Positions 7,711-15,471 of a stretch of DNA of 19,032 nucleotides are shown piece by piece. The position numbers were made by a program, and so were the translations under genes. Under the pieces are notes generated by a model. It was not told the origin of the DNA, ran no database searches, and worked only from the letters and a program-made list of their open reading frames with translations. Numbering within the stretch: position 1 is the first letter of the stretch; every line of letters starts with the position of its first letter. Source of the stretch: JAKAGZ01 sp964412105 (GTDB lineage Bacteria; Bacteroidota; Ignavibacteria; Ignavibacteriales; Ignavibacteriaceae); contig CAYPNM010000052.1 of NCBI GenBank assembly GCA_964412105.1, positions 1 through 19,032 of the forward strand, in the 5' to 3' direction.

Positions 7711-8100
7711 TTATATCTTCGAGGCCTTGACATTGTTTCCTTCATACTTACTCGGACACTTTGTCAGAATTTCACTTGCGTGAAAATATCCATTTTCATA
7801 TTTCCCTGTAACTACTACACTCTCAGCACTTTCAAAATTATTAGGAATAGTTCCGTTGTAAACAACCTTCATAACGTGCCCCTGAGTATCTTCCAGATAA
7901 AAGCTGAATGTTCTGTTCTCTTTATTTATTTCATAACTTTTCGCTTTTACCCAGCTTCCGGCTGCTTTAACAGTCTTATCCTTTTTCATTACAACTGCAA
8001 AATCATTTTCATACTTGATGTTGCTCTGTGTAAAGAGGTAACCCATCAAACCTAAAAATATTACAATTATAATCCCGCCAAATATATATTTACTTTTCAT
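7711..8100 (-). CDS. ccmE: Heme chaperone CcmE, Cys-type (CxxxY) variant
   Basis: CcmE carries heme covalently in the periplasm between CcmABCD and CcmF. This 129-residue protein has an N-terminal membrane anchor (about residues 5-24) and a small OB-fold domain with VKAAGSWVK, FYLEDTQG and VVYNGTIPNNF, followed by VVVTGKYENGYFHASEILTK. The heme-attachment motif, HxxxY in E. coli, is here C115-P-S-K-Y119. Cys replaces the His, as in the C-type CcmE known from archaea and some sulfate reducers, which are usually reported in genomes without ccmH. The ATG at 8100 has an AAGGAG SD 6 bases upstream and overlaps the end of ccmD by 11 bases. The gene order ccmC-ccmD-ccmE-ccmF is classical. Identity is secure; the heme-linkage chemistry is inferred from the variant's known behaviour. 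Confidence 0.93.
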   Translation of the reverse strand: MKSKYIFGGIIIVIFLGLMGYLFTQSNIKYENDFAVVMKKDKTVKAAGSWVKAKSYEINKENRTFSFYLEDTQGHVMKVVYNGTIPNNFESAESVVVTGKYENGYFHASEILTKCPSKYEGNNVKASKI

Positions 8101-8248
8101 TCTTATCTCCTTTAATATCCTTTTCTATAGATTTCATTCTTTTATCGAGATTGTTGAGATAGAAAAATATTCCGACCCAAACAATAAGCACGATAAAAGT
8201 AACAATGTAGATTGCGTTATCGTGTAAAAACTCGTAAAAACCGTTCAA
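8090..8248 (-). CDS. ccmD: Small membrane protein CcmD
   Basis: This 52-residue frame lies exactly between ccmC and ccmE, where ccmD belongs. It begins LNGFYEFLHDNAIYIVTFIV (first residue Met when read from TTG), has one transmembrane helix at about residues 12-31, and ends with a charged cytoplasmic tail (DKRMKS, EKDIKGDKNEK). This is the standard CcmD layout: a short periplasmic N-terminus with YxF, one helix and a charged tail. CcmD helps release holo-CcmE from the CcmABC complex. The TTG start is supported by a GAGGA SD 5 bases upstream inside the end of ccmC, with only 2 bases between the ccmC stop and the TTG. The 3' end overlaps ccmE by 11 bases, which suggests translational coupling. 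It is easily missed because it is short and lacks an ATG. Confidence 0.85.
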   Translation of the reverse strand: MNGFYEFLHDNAIYIVTFIVLIVWVGIFFYLNNLDKRMKSIEKDIKGDKNEK

Positions 8249-8250
8249 AA

Positions 8251-8988
8251 TTATCCTCGCGTGATTTGTTTTTGAATTCTGTCCTTATATATCAAAGATT
8301 TATAACCTAAGTTCCACATCCAGAAATAGAGTATTGTGAATGCTGCAAGTGACAGGAAAAAGACCAGCAGCATACTGCTATTCATTTGAAAATCAATCAC
8401 CGGGCTTGAACTTTGAACAAGTTTGCCGTTAACAACCTCTTCAGCGCCGGGATGCAGACCAATCATGATTCTCGGCATAATAAAAATAAAGAACGGAACA
8501 GTTACAAAAGCAATAATCGAATAAACCGCCGAAAGGGTCGCTCTTTTTTCCTCAGATTCAATTGAAGAACGAAGAGCAAACCAGGCGCCATAAATTAACA
8601 AAAGAGCAAAAATACTTGTTTGCCTCGGGTCCCAGCTCCAGAATGCACCCCATGCAAATTTCGACCAGATTGAGCCGGTAATGGTTGCCAAAATACAAAA
8701 AATAATGCCCAGCTGTGCTGCGGAATAAGATTTTGCGTCATCATCAAGATTCTTTTTTCTCAGATATTTTATGCTATAAATTGTTGACATTAGAAATGCA
8801 ATCACCGTAAGCCAGGCTGTCGGCACATGAAAGAAAATTATTTTTGCATTTTCTTCAAGCCCCTTTATTACTGGATACTGATACCAATGTACAGGATTCT
8901 CAACTATGGGAAAAGCTATTCCAGCGACAGAGACGAAGCAAAGGAGCAAAAATAATAATGTTTTCCAGGCAATTTCGAATTTTTTCAT
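8251..8988 (-). CDS. ccmC: Heme exporter/handling protein CcmC
   Basis: CcmC is the inner-membrane protein that presents heme to CcmE. This 245-residue protein has about six transmembrane helices, the WWD motif WGAFWSWDPRQTS at 113-125, and the two conserved flanking periplasmic histidines at about 54 (FFHVPTAW) and 179 (GLHPGAEE), which act as axial heme ligands in the family. Length and motif order match CcmC rather than the related CcsA/ResC, and the position between ccmB and ccmD confirms it. No clear SD precedes the ATG at 8988. It is 23 bases downstream of ccmB, consistent with the same transcript. Confidence 0.93.
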   Translation of the reverse strand: MKKFEIAWKTLLFLLLCFVSVAGIAFPIVENPVHWYQYPVIKGLEENAKIIFFHVPTAWLTVIAFLMSTIYSIKYLRKKNLDDDAKSYSAAQLGIIFCILATITGSIWSKFAWGAFWSWDPRQTSIFALLLIYGAWFALRSSIESEEKRATLSAVYSIIAFVTVPFFIFIMPRIMIGLHPGAEEVVNGKLVQSSSPVIDFQMNSSMLLVFFLSLAAFTILYFWMWNLGYKSLIYKDRIQKQITRG

Positions 8989-9011
8989 AGCTTAATAGTT
9001 AGTTGTGTTTT

Positions 9012-9677
9012 CTAATCTTTCCAAATAAAATCGAATAACATATAGGAGGCAGTAAGCATAATAACATCATAACATACCAAAACAGCTAAATTTATACTAG
9101 ATTCGTCAAATGTTGTGCCAACCATACAGGCTGAAGTTAATTGCACAGAAGTCAAAATTAAAGGTAATAAAATTGGAAATGATAAAACAGGATAAAGAGT
9201 CCCCTTTGAACCGGCTTTTGATATTATGGCTGCAATTATAGTAGATGAAACTGCAAGGCCAAAATTTGCCAAAACAAACGTCATTAGGAACAGAGAAAAA
9301 TTAAGAATGACAAACTCTTCAAAAAGTGCGGAGTAAAGCAGCGCAATAATTATATTCATAATAAAAACTAGAATAAGATTGAATAATAATTTTCCGGTAA
9401 AAACGGTTGTCGGCGAAGCAACTAATTGAAGTGTTAAAGTTGTTCCTCTTTCCTCTTCGGATACAAATGCCCTTGAAAGACCGGACATAGCTGAAAAGAA
9501 AATAACTACCCAGAATAATCCACCTGTAAGATTTTGCGGGATTCTCTCCTGACCAATTGAAAATAATATTACACTTATTGCAACAATAATGAACATTGCA
9601 AGGGAGTTCACCGCGTAACGAGTTCTTAACTCAGAACGGAAATCTTTCAGAAATATTGCAAACGCCTTTGAGTTCAT
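9012..9677 (-). CDS. ccmB: ABC transporter permease CcmB
   Basis: This 221-residue membrane protein has about six hydrophobic helices and the CcmB signature FVSEEERGTTLTLQL at about residues 72-86, where the F-x-x-E-E-x-x-G-T segment couples to the ATPase. With CcmA it forms the ABC module that drives release of heme-loaded CcmE from CcmC; the transported substrate has never been settled for the family. A cytoplasmic N-terminus (KAFAIFLKDFRSELRTRY) precedes the first helix. It starts 15 bases after the ccmA stop. The ATG is preceded by only a weak GGA, in keeping with the weak SDs of several genes in this operon. Confidence 0.9.
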   Translation of the reverse strand: MNSKAFAIFLKDFRSELRTRYAVNSLAMFIIVAISVILFSIGQERIPQNLTGGLFWVVIFFSAMSGLSRAFVSEEERGTTLTLQLVASPTTVFTGKLLFNLILVFIMNIIIALLYSALFEEFVILNFSLFLMTFVLANFGLAVSSTIIAAIISKAGSKGTLYPVLSFPILLPLILTSVQLTSACMVGTTFDESSINLAVLVCYDVIMLTASYMLFDFIWKD

Positions 9678-9692
9678 TTATTCCAGTTATTT

Positions 9693-10331
9693 TTAGTTCT
9701 TATAATTTTCCAGCATAATTGTTTCACCGCAATATGCCAGATCGGACTTTTCATTTGAAGCAACTATAACTATACTTTCTTCAGATTCTTTTTGGATAAT
9801 GCTATAAACAGTATGCTTCCCTTCTTCATCCAGGTTTGATGTTGGTTCATCAAGCAAAACAAATTTAGGTGAATGCATAAGTGCAAAAATAAATTTCATT
9901 CTTTGTTTCATTCCGGATGAATATGTCTTTACAAGGTCATCTTTTCGATCGTAGAGGAGAAAATCATTCAGTAATGAATGAACTTTCTCTTTGTTAAATG
10001 TAACATCTCTTATTTTTGCAAACTGATGAAGATTTTCCAACGCGCTGAATTCTTCATACAGGACCAGGTAGGGTGAAACAAATCCAAGATAGTTGTGAAG
10101 TTTTTCAGGGATTATATCCTTTTGATTATCAATGTGATTTATTTTTCCGGTTGTAGGCGAATTTACACCTGCAATGATTTTAATAAGCGTAGATTTCCCT
10201 GAACCATTTGGACCGGAAATTCCATAAATACCATTCTTATTGAAATGAAAGGAAAGATTTTTAAATATCACTCTCCTTCCAAAGTTTTTTGAAATAGACT
10301 CGCCCTGGATTGAATATTGGCTGGTACTCAT
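9693..10331 (-). CDS. ccmA: ABC transporter ATP-binding protein CcmA
   Basis: This 212-residue ATPase (from ATG 10331) has Walker A GPNGSGKST at 40-48, signature YSSGMKQRM at 137-145, and Walker B FVLLDEP at 157-163 followed by the D-loop SNLDEEG. It energises the CcmBC-CcmE step of heme delivery. Two usual ABC residues are altered: the Q-loop region reads GFVSPYLVLYEE without a clear Gln, and the H-loop reads VASNEK with Asn where His is common. The ATG overlaps the stop of the upstream metalloprotease gene by one base (TGATG), so translation is probably coupled. A TTG three bases upstream is possible but unnecessary. Assignment to CcmA rather than another small ABC ATPase rests on the adjacent ccmB, ccmC, ccmD, ccmE and ccmF. 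Confidence 0.9.
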   Translation of the reverse strand: MSTSQYSIQGESISKNFGRRVIFKNLSFHFNKNGIYGISGPNGSGKSTLIKIIAGVNSPTTGKINHIDNQKDIIPEKLHNYLGFVSPYLVLYEEFSALENLHQFAKIRDVTFNKEKVHSLLNDFLLYDRKDDLVKTYSSGMKQRMKFIFALMHSPKFVLLDEPTSNLDEEGKHTVYSIIQKESEESIVIVASNEKSDLAYCGETIMLENYKN

Positions 10332-12022
10332 CAATTAAATATCACCAGTTTTCCTTTAACAACATTATCCCCTGATTTTGTCACGTAAATATAAACACCG
10401 CTTGCCAGTTTTTCATTTGTATTGCTTCTCGCATTCCATGCTACAACTGAATGTCCATGATCAGAAAAAACATTTGTGCTTCCTGAATAAACCAGACGCA
10501 GGGAAGATGAATAGATATTGCACGTCGCAACACCATTATTGCTTGCAGAAACCGGAATATAGATTTGCAGATCTTTGCTATAATAAAAAGGTGATGGATA
10601 AGCATAATCCAATTCCTTTAAGGCAATAGGAGGAGCTGCAGTATCGATACTGACTAATTGATTATTTAAAAAATTTGCACTTAACCAATTATTTGAATTA
10701 TTAACAGACAATTTAGCTGAATAGTTTGATGAAATTGGAATAGAGCCGCTTGTTCCATCTGTATATACTGTATATTGAAATGAGCTGGTTGATTGAGAAC
10801 TATCAATAGCAGACTGATAATCTATATTAGAAACCATTGCAACAAGTGTATCCGGTAAAGATGGTGACTCAAAATTAATAAAATTGTTTGTTGCCGCACC
10901 TGTATTTACTGTTACTAATGTCGAATGGGAGCTCAATGACAAATTTGAAAGAGGAGTAATCAAGGGATATTTATTTGCCAGAGGGAAATACTGGCCGGGA
11001 ATTGCGCGGTAATTTGTATAATAAGTCCACACTCCAAACTGAACAAAAGCTTTCGCAAATGATGAACCTCTTTCCGTTAAACTTGTATTTATAGCGGAAA
11101 GGGCTCTCATTGAAGGCATTAATTCCCATTGTCTTTTTATTATTGAGTAATCAAAATTGTCCTTCAAAAATAAATTCCAGATAGCAATATCATAGCCATC
11201 CTGATCAGAAAAACTGGTGTTTGTGCTATTAAAATAATCCCTAAGATAGCCAATATAGTCCGGAATTGAAGTGTAAACAAAAATTTCCATTGAAGTTGAT
11301 GTCATCTCATAAAAGAATAAGTCGGAATCACGATAAATATAATCACCTACCTGTATGCTGTGATGAAACTCATGCGCTATAGTTACCCTTGCAGCATTTA
11401 TTCCGGTGGTGTAATAGCCGGCAAAATTATTATTGATTAAATTATATGTAGTCCAGGTTCCACTCGAGGATGTCCCGGTAATCTGAGTATCAAAATCAGT
11501 CTCTCCATATTCATTGGATAAATACACAATATATACATCGTGCAGGTTATCGCCACCCGCACCATTATCCGATGGAGGAGGTGGAAATCCAAGATAATTT
11601 ATTTCAAAGTCCCACGCAGAATCCGCAGCAATGGCAAAGGAATCAACGCTATAAGTTGGTACCTGATATTGAGTCGCTGGATTGCCAGGTTTATAAAAAT
11701 GAATTCTAAAATATCCTTTGGGTGATACAATACTTGTATCGGTTGCAGGCCTTTGAAGAATTTTTCTCAGTATTATCTGCTGATCAGCAGAAAATTTATC
11801 AATATTCAGCCTTAAAATATTAGCTGTTCCAAACCCGCATTTAATAACGGGTGTATGCGTACCAGGGACTATCTGTCCCGGAGCTATATTTTGGATTCCG
11901 ACAGTTCCTGTTCTGATTTGAACATAATGGTTATACAGGGAATCAAGATAGGCTTTTGAATATTGTTGACCGAAACATGTTGCTGATATAAGAATTAAGA
12001 ACGAAAAGAAATATTTTTTCAT
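10331..12022 (-). CDS. Secreted zinc metalloprotease-like protein (MXAN_6640-like) with T9SS-type C-terminal domain
   Basis: This 563-residue protein begins with a Sec signal peptide (MKKYFFSFLILISATCFG, cleavage near residues 18-20). The middle holds a gluzincin-like zinc site, HEFHH at 217-221, with candidate third ligands in FFYEMTSTSMEIF (Glu239 or Glu246) about 20 residues later. This resembles the MXAN_6640-type putative metalloproteases of myxobacteria. The last roughly 85 residues (PSPFYYSKDLQIYIPV, then LASGVYIYVTKSG and VKGKLVIFN) form a FlgD/T9SS type A-like sorting module that would direct export through the outer membrane. Substrates are unknown. Its start overlaps the stop of the FG-GAP gene (ATGA) and its end overlaps ccmA, so it sits firmly inside the operon. 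The zinc motif is seen directly; protease activity and T9SS export are inferred. Confidence 0.8.
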   Translation of the reverse strand: MKKYFFSFLILISATCFGQQYSKAYLDSLYNHYVQIRTGTVGIQNIAPGQIVPGTHTPVIKCGFGTANILRLNIDKFSADQQIILRKILQRPATDTSIVSPKGYFRIHFYKPGNPATQYQVPTYSVDSFAIAADSAWDFEINYLGFPPPPSDNGAGGDNLHDVYIVYLSNEYGETDFDTQITGTSSSGTWTTYNLINNNFAGYYTTGINAARVTIAHEFHHSIQVGDYIYRDSDLFFYEMTSTSMEIFVYTSIPDYIGYLRDYFNSTNTSFSDQDGYDIAIWNLFLKDNFDYSIIKRQWELMPSMRALSAINTSLTERGSSFAKAFVQFGVWTYYTNYRAIPGQYFPLANKYPLITPLSNLSLSSHSTLVTVNTGAATNNFINFESPSLPDTLVAMVSNIDYQSAIDSSQSTSSFQYTVYTDGTSGSIPISSNYSAKLSVNNSNNWLSANFLNNQLVSIDTAAPPIALKELDYAYPSPFYYSKDLQIYIPVSASNNGVATCNIYSSSLRLVYSGSTNVFSDHGHSVVAWNARSNTNEKLASGVYIYVTKSGDNVVKGKLVIFN

Positions 12023-14169
12023 TGGTTAATCTGCCTGATTTTAATACAATTATCTACACTATCTGCATAAACAAAAAAGTAATCTCTGTAATTCATGTTT
12101 TTTACAAAATAACTCTCAACATCTGATGCCCCAATCACTTTTGTAATAATAATCTCCCTGCCATTTTTTATAAAATCTATCTTGTATAATGCAGATTCTC
12201 CCGGTACATATACAAATAATTTTTGCAATCCTCCAGGTTTAATCTCACCAAAAAATAACTGATTTTTATTTTTAATCCTAAGATGATTTATAAAGTCCTT
12301 ATTAACTATTGACAAAGGTGCATTGCCTCCGGATATAAGCGCAAAATTATTCTTTAATGTTTCAAAAAAACTAATTGAAACTGCTTTATCTTTATTCAGC
12401 AGGTCCCCTGCGAAAGAGCAAACTAATGCAGTATCTATTAACGAAAACTTAAAATATTGTGCTGAAGTTTTAAAATTGTCAGATAAAGAAACCCGGTGCC
12501 AGCTTTGCAGTCCATTAATTTTTTGCCAGTAAAATATCTGCGGTTGTGAAACTGCGGCTAAATTAGCAGCAAACACGCTATCCGCAATACCCAAATTTTC
12601 TGAAGTGCTAAAACCAAGAGGATTTTTAATAAATGTATTTAGTATGAGATTACCTTTTTTTATACAAACAGCATAAACCTTGGTCGTATTATTTTTCTGG
12701 AGAAGTTTTATATCACTGATTTTACCTGAAGTATACAATGAATATCTTTCCGCCGTTGCATTTAAAAAATTAAATGCAATAACTTCAATTAAGTTATGAC
12801 CGGGAGTAAAACAATAAAATATTTTTTCATTTGGATTAGCATTATCCACCAATAGCCGGGACTGGTTTTTGAATAATTTTGTCGAATATAACATCGCGGG
12901 AATACCGGAATTATTCCTGGCAACCAATTCGAGTGTATTATTAAATTTATCGATAAAGCAGAGATCGATAATTCCATTATTTTCCATATCAAAAAAAGAA
13001 ACTGCAGTCGGTTCAGCCCCTAACGATATATCGAAATCTCCAGCCATAGAAAGTAAAGATGATTCGATATACAAATAACCCTTTTGACTCACCATTGCAA
13101 TTCCATTTATAAACCTGCTGTAATATGGAATAATATCTTCTAGTTCTTTTCCCTTCAGATATAGTGTTTCAGGGTAAAAATGCGGACCGGTCTTATTATA
13201 AATAATAGAAAGTGTAGAATTAAATTTATCCAGATATGCTATATCGATTTGACCATCGCGATTAAAATCACCAAGGATTATTTTATCCGGGTAATATGAA
13301 GTTGATACCGTAATAGTATTTTGATATGACGCTATAGAATCTCCAAGAATTATATTAATAGTATTTCCGTCACTATATATTAAATCCTGGTATCCATCCA
13401 GGTTAAAATCGAAGCTCTGCAACGAACTTATTTTATTTTTAATCTTTATAGATCTGGTTTTTTTGAAGTTACCTTTCGAGTCATTCTCAAAAAAGTCCAG
13501 GCTGCCTTCAATTAAGTTATAGGCCACAATATCAGGATAGCCATCGTTATTTATATCGACAAACAAAGCATTGGAATAACTATTGTTAGTAGATATTTTC
13601 CTATCCTTGAGCCCGGCCTTATCCTGAGTAATAATTGAAAGTCCATTAAAAGCACTGCCGGAAATTAATAAGCTTTCGGTTTTCTCATCATCTATTATTG
13701 CTGCAGATATATTTTCAGGATATGAATCAAACTTAATAATCCGTTTAAGATAGGGCCTGCCCCACCTGGTAAATTCATAAATTCCAGCTCTACGATTCTT
13801 TCTTGAAGTAAACGCATAACCTATTATTCTTTTTTGATCATCTTTGTAAGAAATGATCTTTGTAATTTCATAGGGAATATTAAATTTTACTTTCTTGCCA
13901 AAATCTCCAGCCCTGTCGCCTGTAAGGACTGAAACAAGCTTTTTGTCTGTATTAAAAAGTAATAAATCGGTGTGCGAATCATTATTGAAATTTAAGGGGA
14001 AAAGCGAAGTGCTGCCTGAATCGACTTTAAAACTATTTAGTTTGCAGAATCCATTAATCGGCACCTGAGAATAAGATCTGCCGCAAAGAAACATCATAAA
14101 AAGAAAGAGGCTAAAGAGTTTTAACTCTTTCCTTAAGTCTGCGATCTCTCCTCTGAAGGGCTTGTTCAT
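12019..14169 (-). CDS. Secreted FG-GAP/VCBS repeat protein
   Basis: This protein of about 716 residues has an N-terminal export signal: a basic region, then LFSLFLFMMFLC and a likely cut after SYSQ. Beyond it are repeated beta-propeller blades with calcium-type loops, each near the pattern D-x-N-x-D-G-x-x-D: FNNDSHTDLLLF, DINNDGYPDIVAY, DFNLDGYQDLIY, DFNRDGQIDIAYL and DMENNGIIDLCFI. Such FG-GAP/VCBS propellers usually bind partners at the cell surface. No C-terminal sorting domain is obvious. The start is uncertain: TTG 14208 and ATG 14205 are possible, but ATG 14169 has an upstream AAAGAGAAG and gives a better signal peptide. Either choice overlaps the end of the thioesterase gene (59 bases for the chosen start). 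The stop overlaps the metalloprotease start, which suggests the two secreted proteins work as a pair. Confidence 0.78.
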   Translation of the reverse strand: MNKPFRGEIADLRKELKLFSLFLFMMFLCGRSYSQVPINGFCKLNSFKVDSGSTSLFPLNFNNDSHTDLLLFNTDKKLVSVLTGDRAGDFGKKVKFNIPYEITKIISYKDDQKRIIGYAFTSRKNRRAGIYEFTRWGRPYLKRIIKFDSYPENISAAIIDDEKTESLLISGSAFNGLSIITQDKAGLKDRKISTNNSYSNALFVDINNDGYPDIVAYNLIEGSLDFFENDSKGNFKKTRSIKIKNKISSLQSFDFNLDGYQDLIYSDGNTINIILGDSIASYQNTITVSTSYYPDKIILGDFNRDGQIDIAYLDKFNSTLSIIYNKTGPHFYPETLYLKGKELEDIIPYYSRFINGIAMVSQKGYLYIESSLLSMAGDFDISLGAEPTAVSFFDMENNGIIDLCFIDKFNNTLELVARNNSGIPAMLYSTKLFKNQSRLLVDNANPNEKIFYCFTPGHNLIEVIAFNFLNATAERYSLYTSGKISDIKLLQKNNTTKVYAVCIKKGNLILNTFIKNPLGFSTSENLGIADSVFAANLAAVSQPQIFYWQKINGLQSWHRVSLSDNFKTSAQYFKFSLIDTALVCSFAGDLLNKDKAVSISFFETLKNNFALISGGNAPLSIVNKDFINHLRIKNKNQLFFGEIKPGGLQKLFVYVPGESALYKIDFIKNGREIIITKVIGASDVESYFVKNMNYRDYFFVYADSVDNCIKIRQINQ

Positions 14170-14587
14170 ATCTTCTCTTTTCTTCTGATGTTTCAGGAAT
14201 TGCATCAATTGCTTTTATAGGTTTTCCATCACTATCAACGCTGACAAAAGTTAAATATGCCGTATTTGTATGTATCCTCTCACCAACCTTAAAAGATTCT
14301 GAAAATACTTTAACCCCCACTTCCATCGATGTATTAAAAACTCTGTTTATAGAAGAAAACAAAGTGACTGTATCGCCTAAATTAATAGAATGAATAAAAT
14401 CAATTCTGTCCACTGAAGCGGTTACACACACTCTATTATTATGTTTTGAAGCACAAATAGCGGCACAAATATCTATCCAATGCATCAACTGACCGCCAAG
14501 CAATTTACCAAGTTGATTGGTATGGTTTGGCAAAACCAGTTCTGTCATTGTAATCTGAGATTCGCTTACTTTTTTACTTTTGGCCAT
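14111..14587 (-). CDS. Hotdog-fold acyl-CoA thioesterase (YciA/BFIT type)
   Basis: This 158-residue cytoplasmic thioesterase hydrolyses acyl-CoA to free acid and CoA. The hotdog signature is clear: PNHTNQLGKLLGGQLMHWID at about residues 20-39, with Asn24, GG at 31-32 and the catalytic-type Asp39, then CVTASVDRIDF and a SINLGDTVTLFSSINRV strand pair, and finally the TNTAYLTFVSVD strand. The C-terminal tail is rich in Arg, Lys and Glu (EEKRRYEQALQRRDRRLKER), probably a helix. The ATG overlaps the bamD stop by one base (TAATG). Its place between bamD and secreted-protein genes says little about substrate; a housekeeping role in acyl-CoA turnover is likely. Confidence 0.88.
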   Translation of the reverse strand: MAKSKKVSESQITMTELVLPNHTNQLGKLLGGQLMHWIDICAAICASKHNNRVCVTASVDRIDFIHSINLGDTVTLFSSINRVFNTSMEVGVKVFSESFKVGERIHTNTAYLTFVSVDSDGKPIKAIDAIPETSEEKRRYEQALQRRDRRLKERVKTL

Positions 14588-15345
14588 TATTTCGAGGAAG
14601 ATAGTTTTACTTCAATTGAAGTTTTAAGCTTTTGCAATTCATCTGCTTTATTGTTGTTCGGATACCTTTCAAGAAATTTTCCTATCTCCTCTAAAGCCTT
14701 TTTATTCTTATCTATAGAAACTAATAAATTAATTTCATCATACAATGCAACAGGTGCATATTGAGTATCGTGATAATCATCTACAACTTTTGTATAATAA
14801 ATTATTGAGGCTTCATCATCCCCCATTATATTATAAAGGTTTGCCGTATTATATTCTTTATGAGCGAGCTTGTCATTCAGCTCATTTATTTTCTGTTCAG
14901 CTTCTTTAACCTTCCCATTAGTCGGGAAAAAATCTATGAAAGCCTGGAATTCTTCAACTGCCTTTCTCGTATATTGCTGGTCCAATCTATAATCAGGGGA
15001 CAGTTCATAATAACAATCAGCAAGCATAAATTGGGCATCAGGTATCAGTTTACTTGCCGGCATGGTTTTAATTAATTTACTGAACTCATAGGCACCCAAT
15101 ATATATTCTCCCCTCTGGTATCTGGATTCGGCAAGATAGTATTGCGCGCTATCAATAATAGCATTGCCGGGATACTGCATAATTATTGCCTGGAATTCCT
15201 GTATAGCATCGAGATAATCTTCATTGTTGTAGAGTTTCATTGCATAGTTCTGGCGCTGTGTCGGTGTAAAATTGGAAGTATCGACGCTGGAACCACAGCC
15301 CCACCACAACACTGATAAAACAAATATTACTAATATTTTGCGCAT
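14587..15345 (-). CDS. bamD: Outer membrane protein assembly lipoprotein BamD-like
   Basis: This 252-residue lipoprotein has a signal sequence ending in VLWWGC (lipidated Cys17; Trp at -3 and -2 is unusual but tolerated in this phylum). It contains TPR-like helices: YNNEDYLDAIQEFQAIIMQY (about 39-58), then repeats around RGEYILGAYEFSKLI, ADCYYELSPDYRLDQQYT and AVEEFQAFIDFFP. The SPxYxLDQxxTxxAxxxFxxFI segment is diagnostic of BamD/YfiO, the BAM-complex lipoprotein that helps BamA insert beta-barrel proteins into the outer membrane. It is probably the first gene of the transcription unit that continues to ccmF. A good promoter lies 33 bases upstream. The leader is A-rich with no SD, a common Bacteroidota style. 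Confidence 0.88.
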   Translation of the reverse strand: MRKILVIFVLSVLWWGCGSSVDTSNFTPTQRQNYAMKLYNNEDYLDAIQEFQAIIMQYPGNAIIDSAQYYLAESRYQRGEYILGAYEFSKLIKTMPASKLIPDAQFMLADCYYELSPDYRLDQQYTRKAVEEFQAFIDFFPTNGKVKEAEQKINELNDKLAHKEYNTANLYNIMGDDEASIIYYTKVVDDYHDTQYAPVALYDEINLLVSIDKNKKALEEIGKFLERYPNNNKADELQKLKTSIEVKLSSSK

Positions 15346-15377
15346 ATTTTTTTATTTACTTTAATAGATAAGTTACA

Positions 15378-15405
15378 ATTATACTGAAAATTGAACAGGG
15401 TTCAA
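15378..15405 (-). promoter_or_regulatory. Promoter of the bamD-to-ccmF transcription unit
   Basis: Read on the minus strand, TATAATTG (plus 15376-15383) is preceded 19 bases upstream by TTTG (plus 15403-15406), a near-perfect match to the Bacteroidota -33/-7 promoter (TTTG, N19-21, TAnnTTTG; one mismatch). The same bases also fit a sigma-70 reading: TTGAAC, 16 bases, TATAAT. Transcription would start near 15371, about 26 bases before the bamD ATG. Confidence 0.65.
15391..15405. repeat. Perfect palindrome TTGAAC-AGG-GTTCAA at the bamD promoter
   Basis: This is an inverted repeat with two perfect 6-base arms and a 3-base centre. It covers the -35/-33 side of the predicted promoter, so a dimeric regulator bound here would block or alter transcription of the whole operon. 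It could also be chance. No regulator for it is identified. Confidence 0.5.
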
Positions 15406-15471
15406 AGGTATTTACTAACCGGAACTGTTAAAATCCCCATATTGCTCTGCGGGATTCTTGAAAAATTCAAA

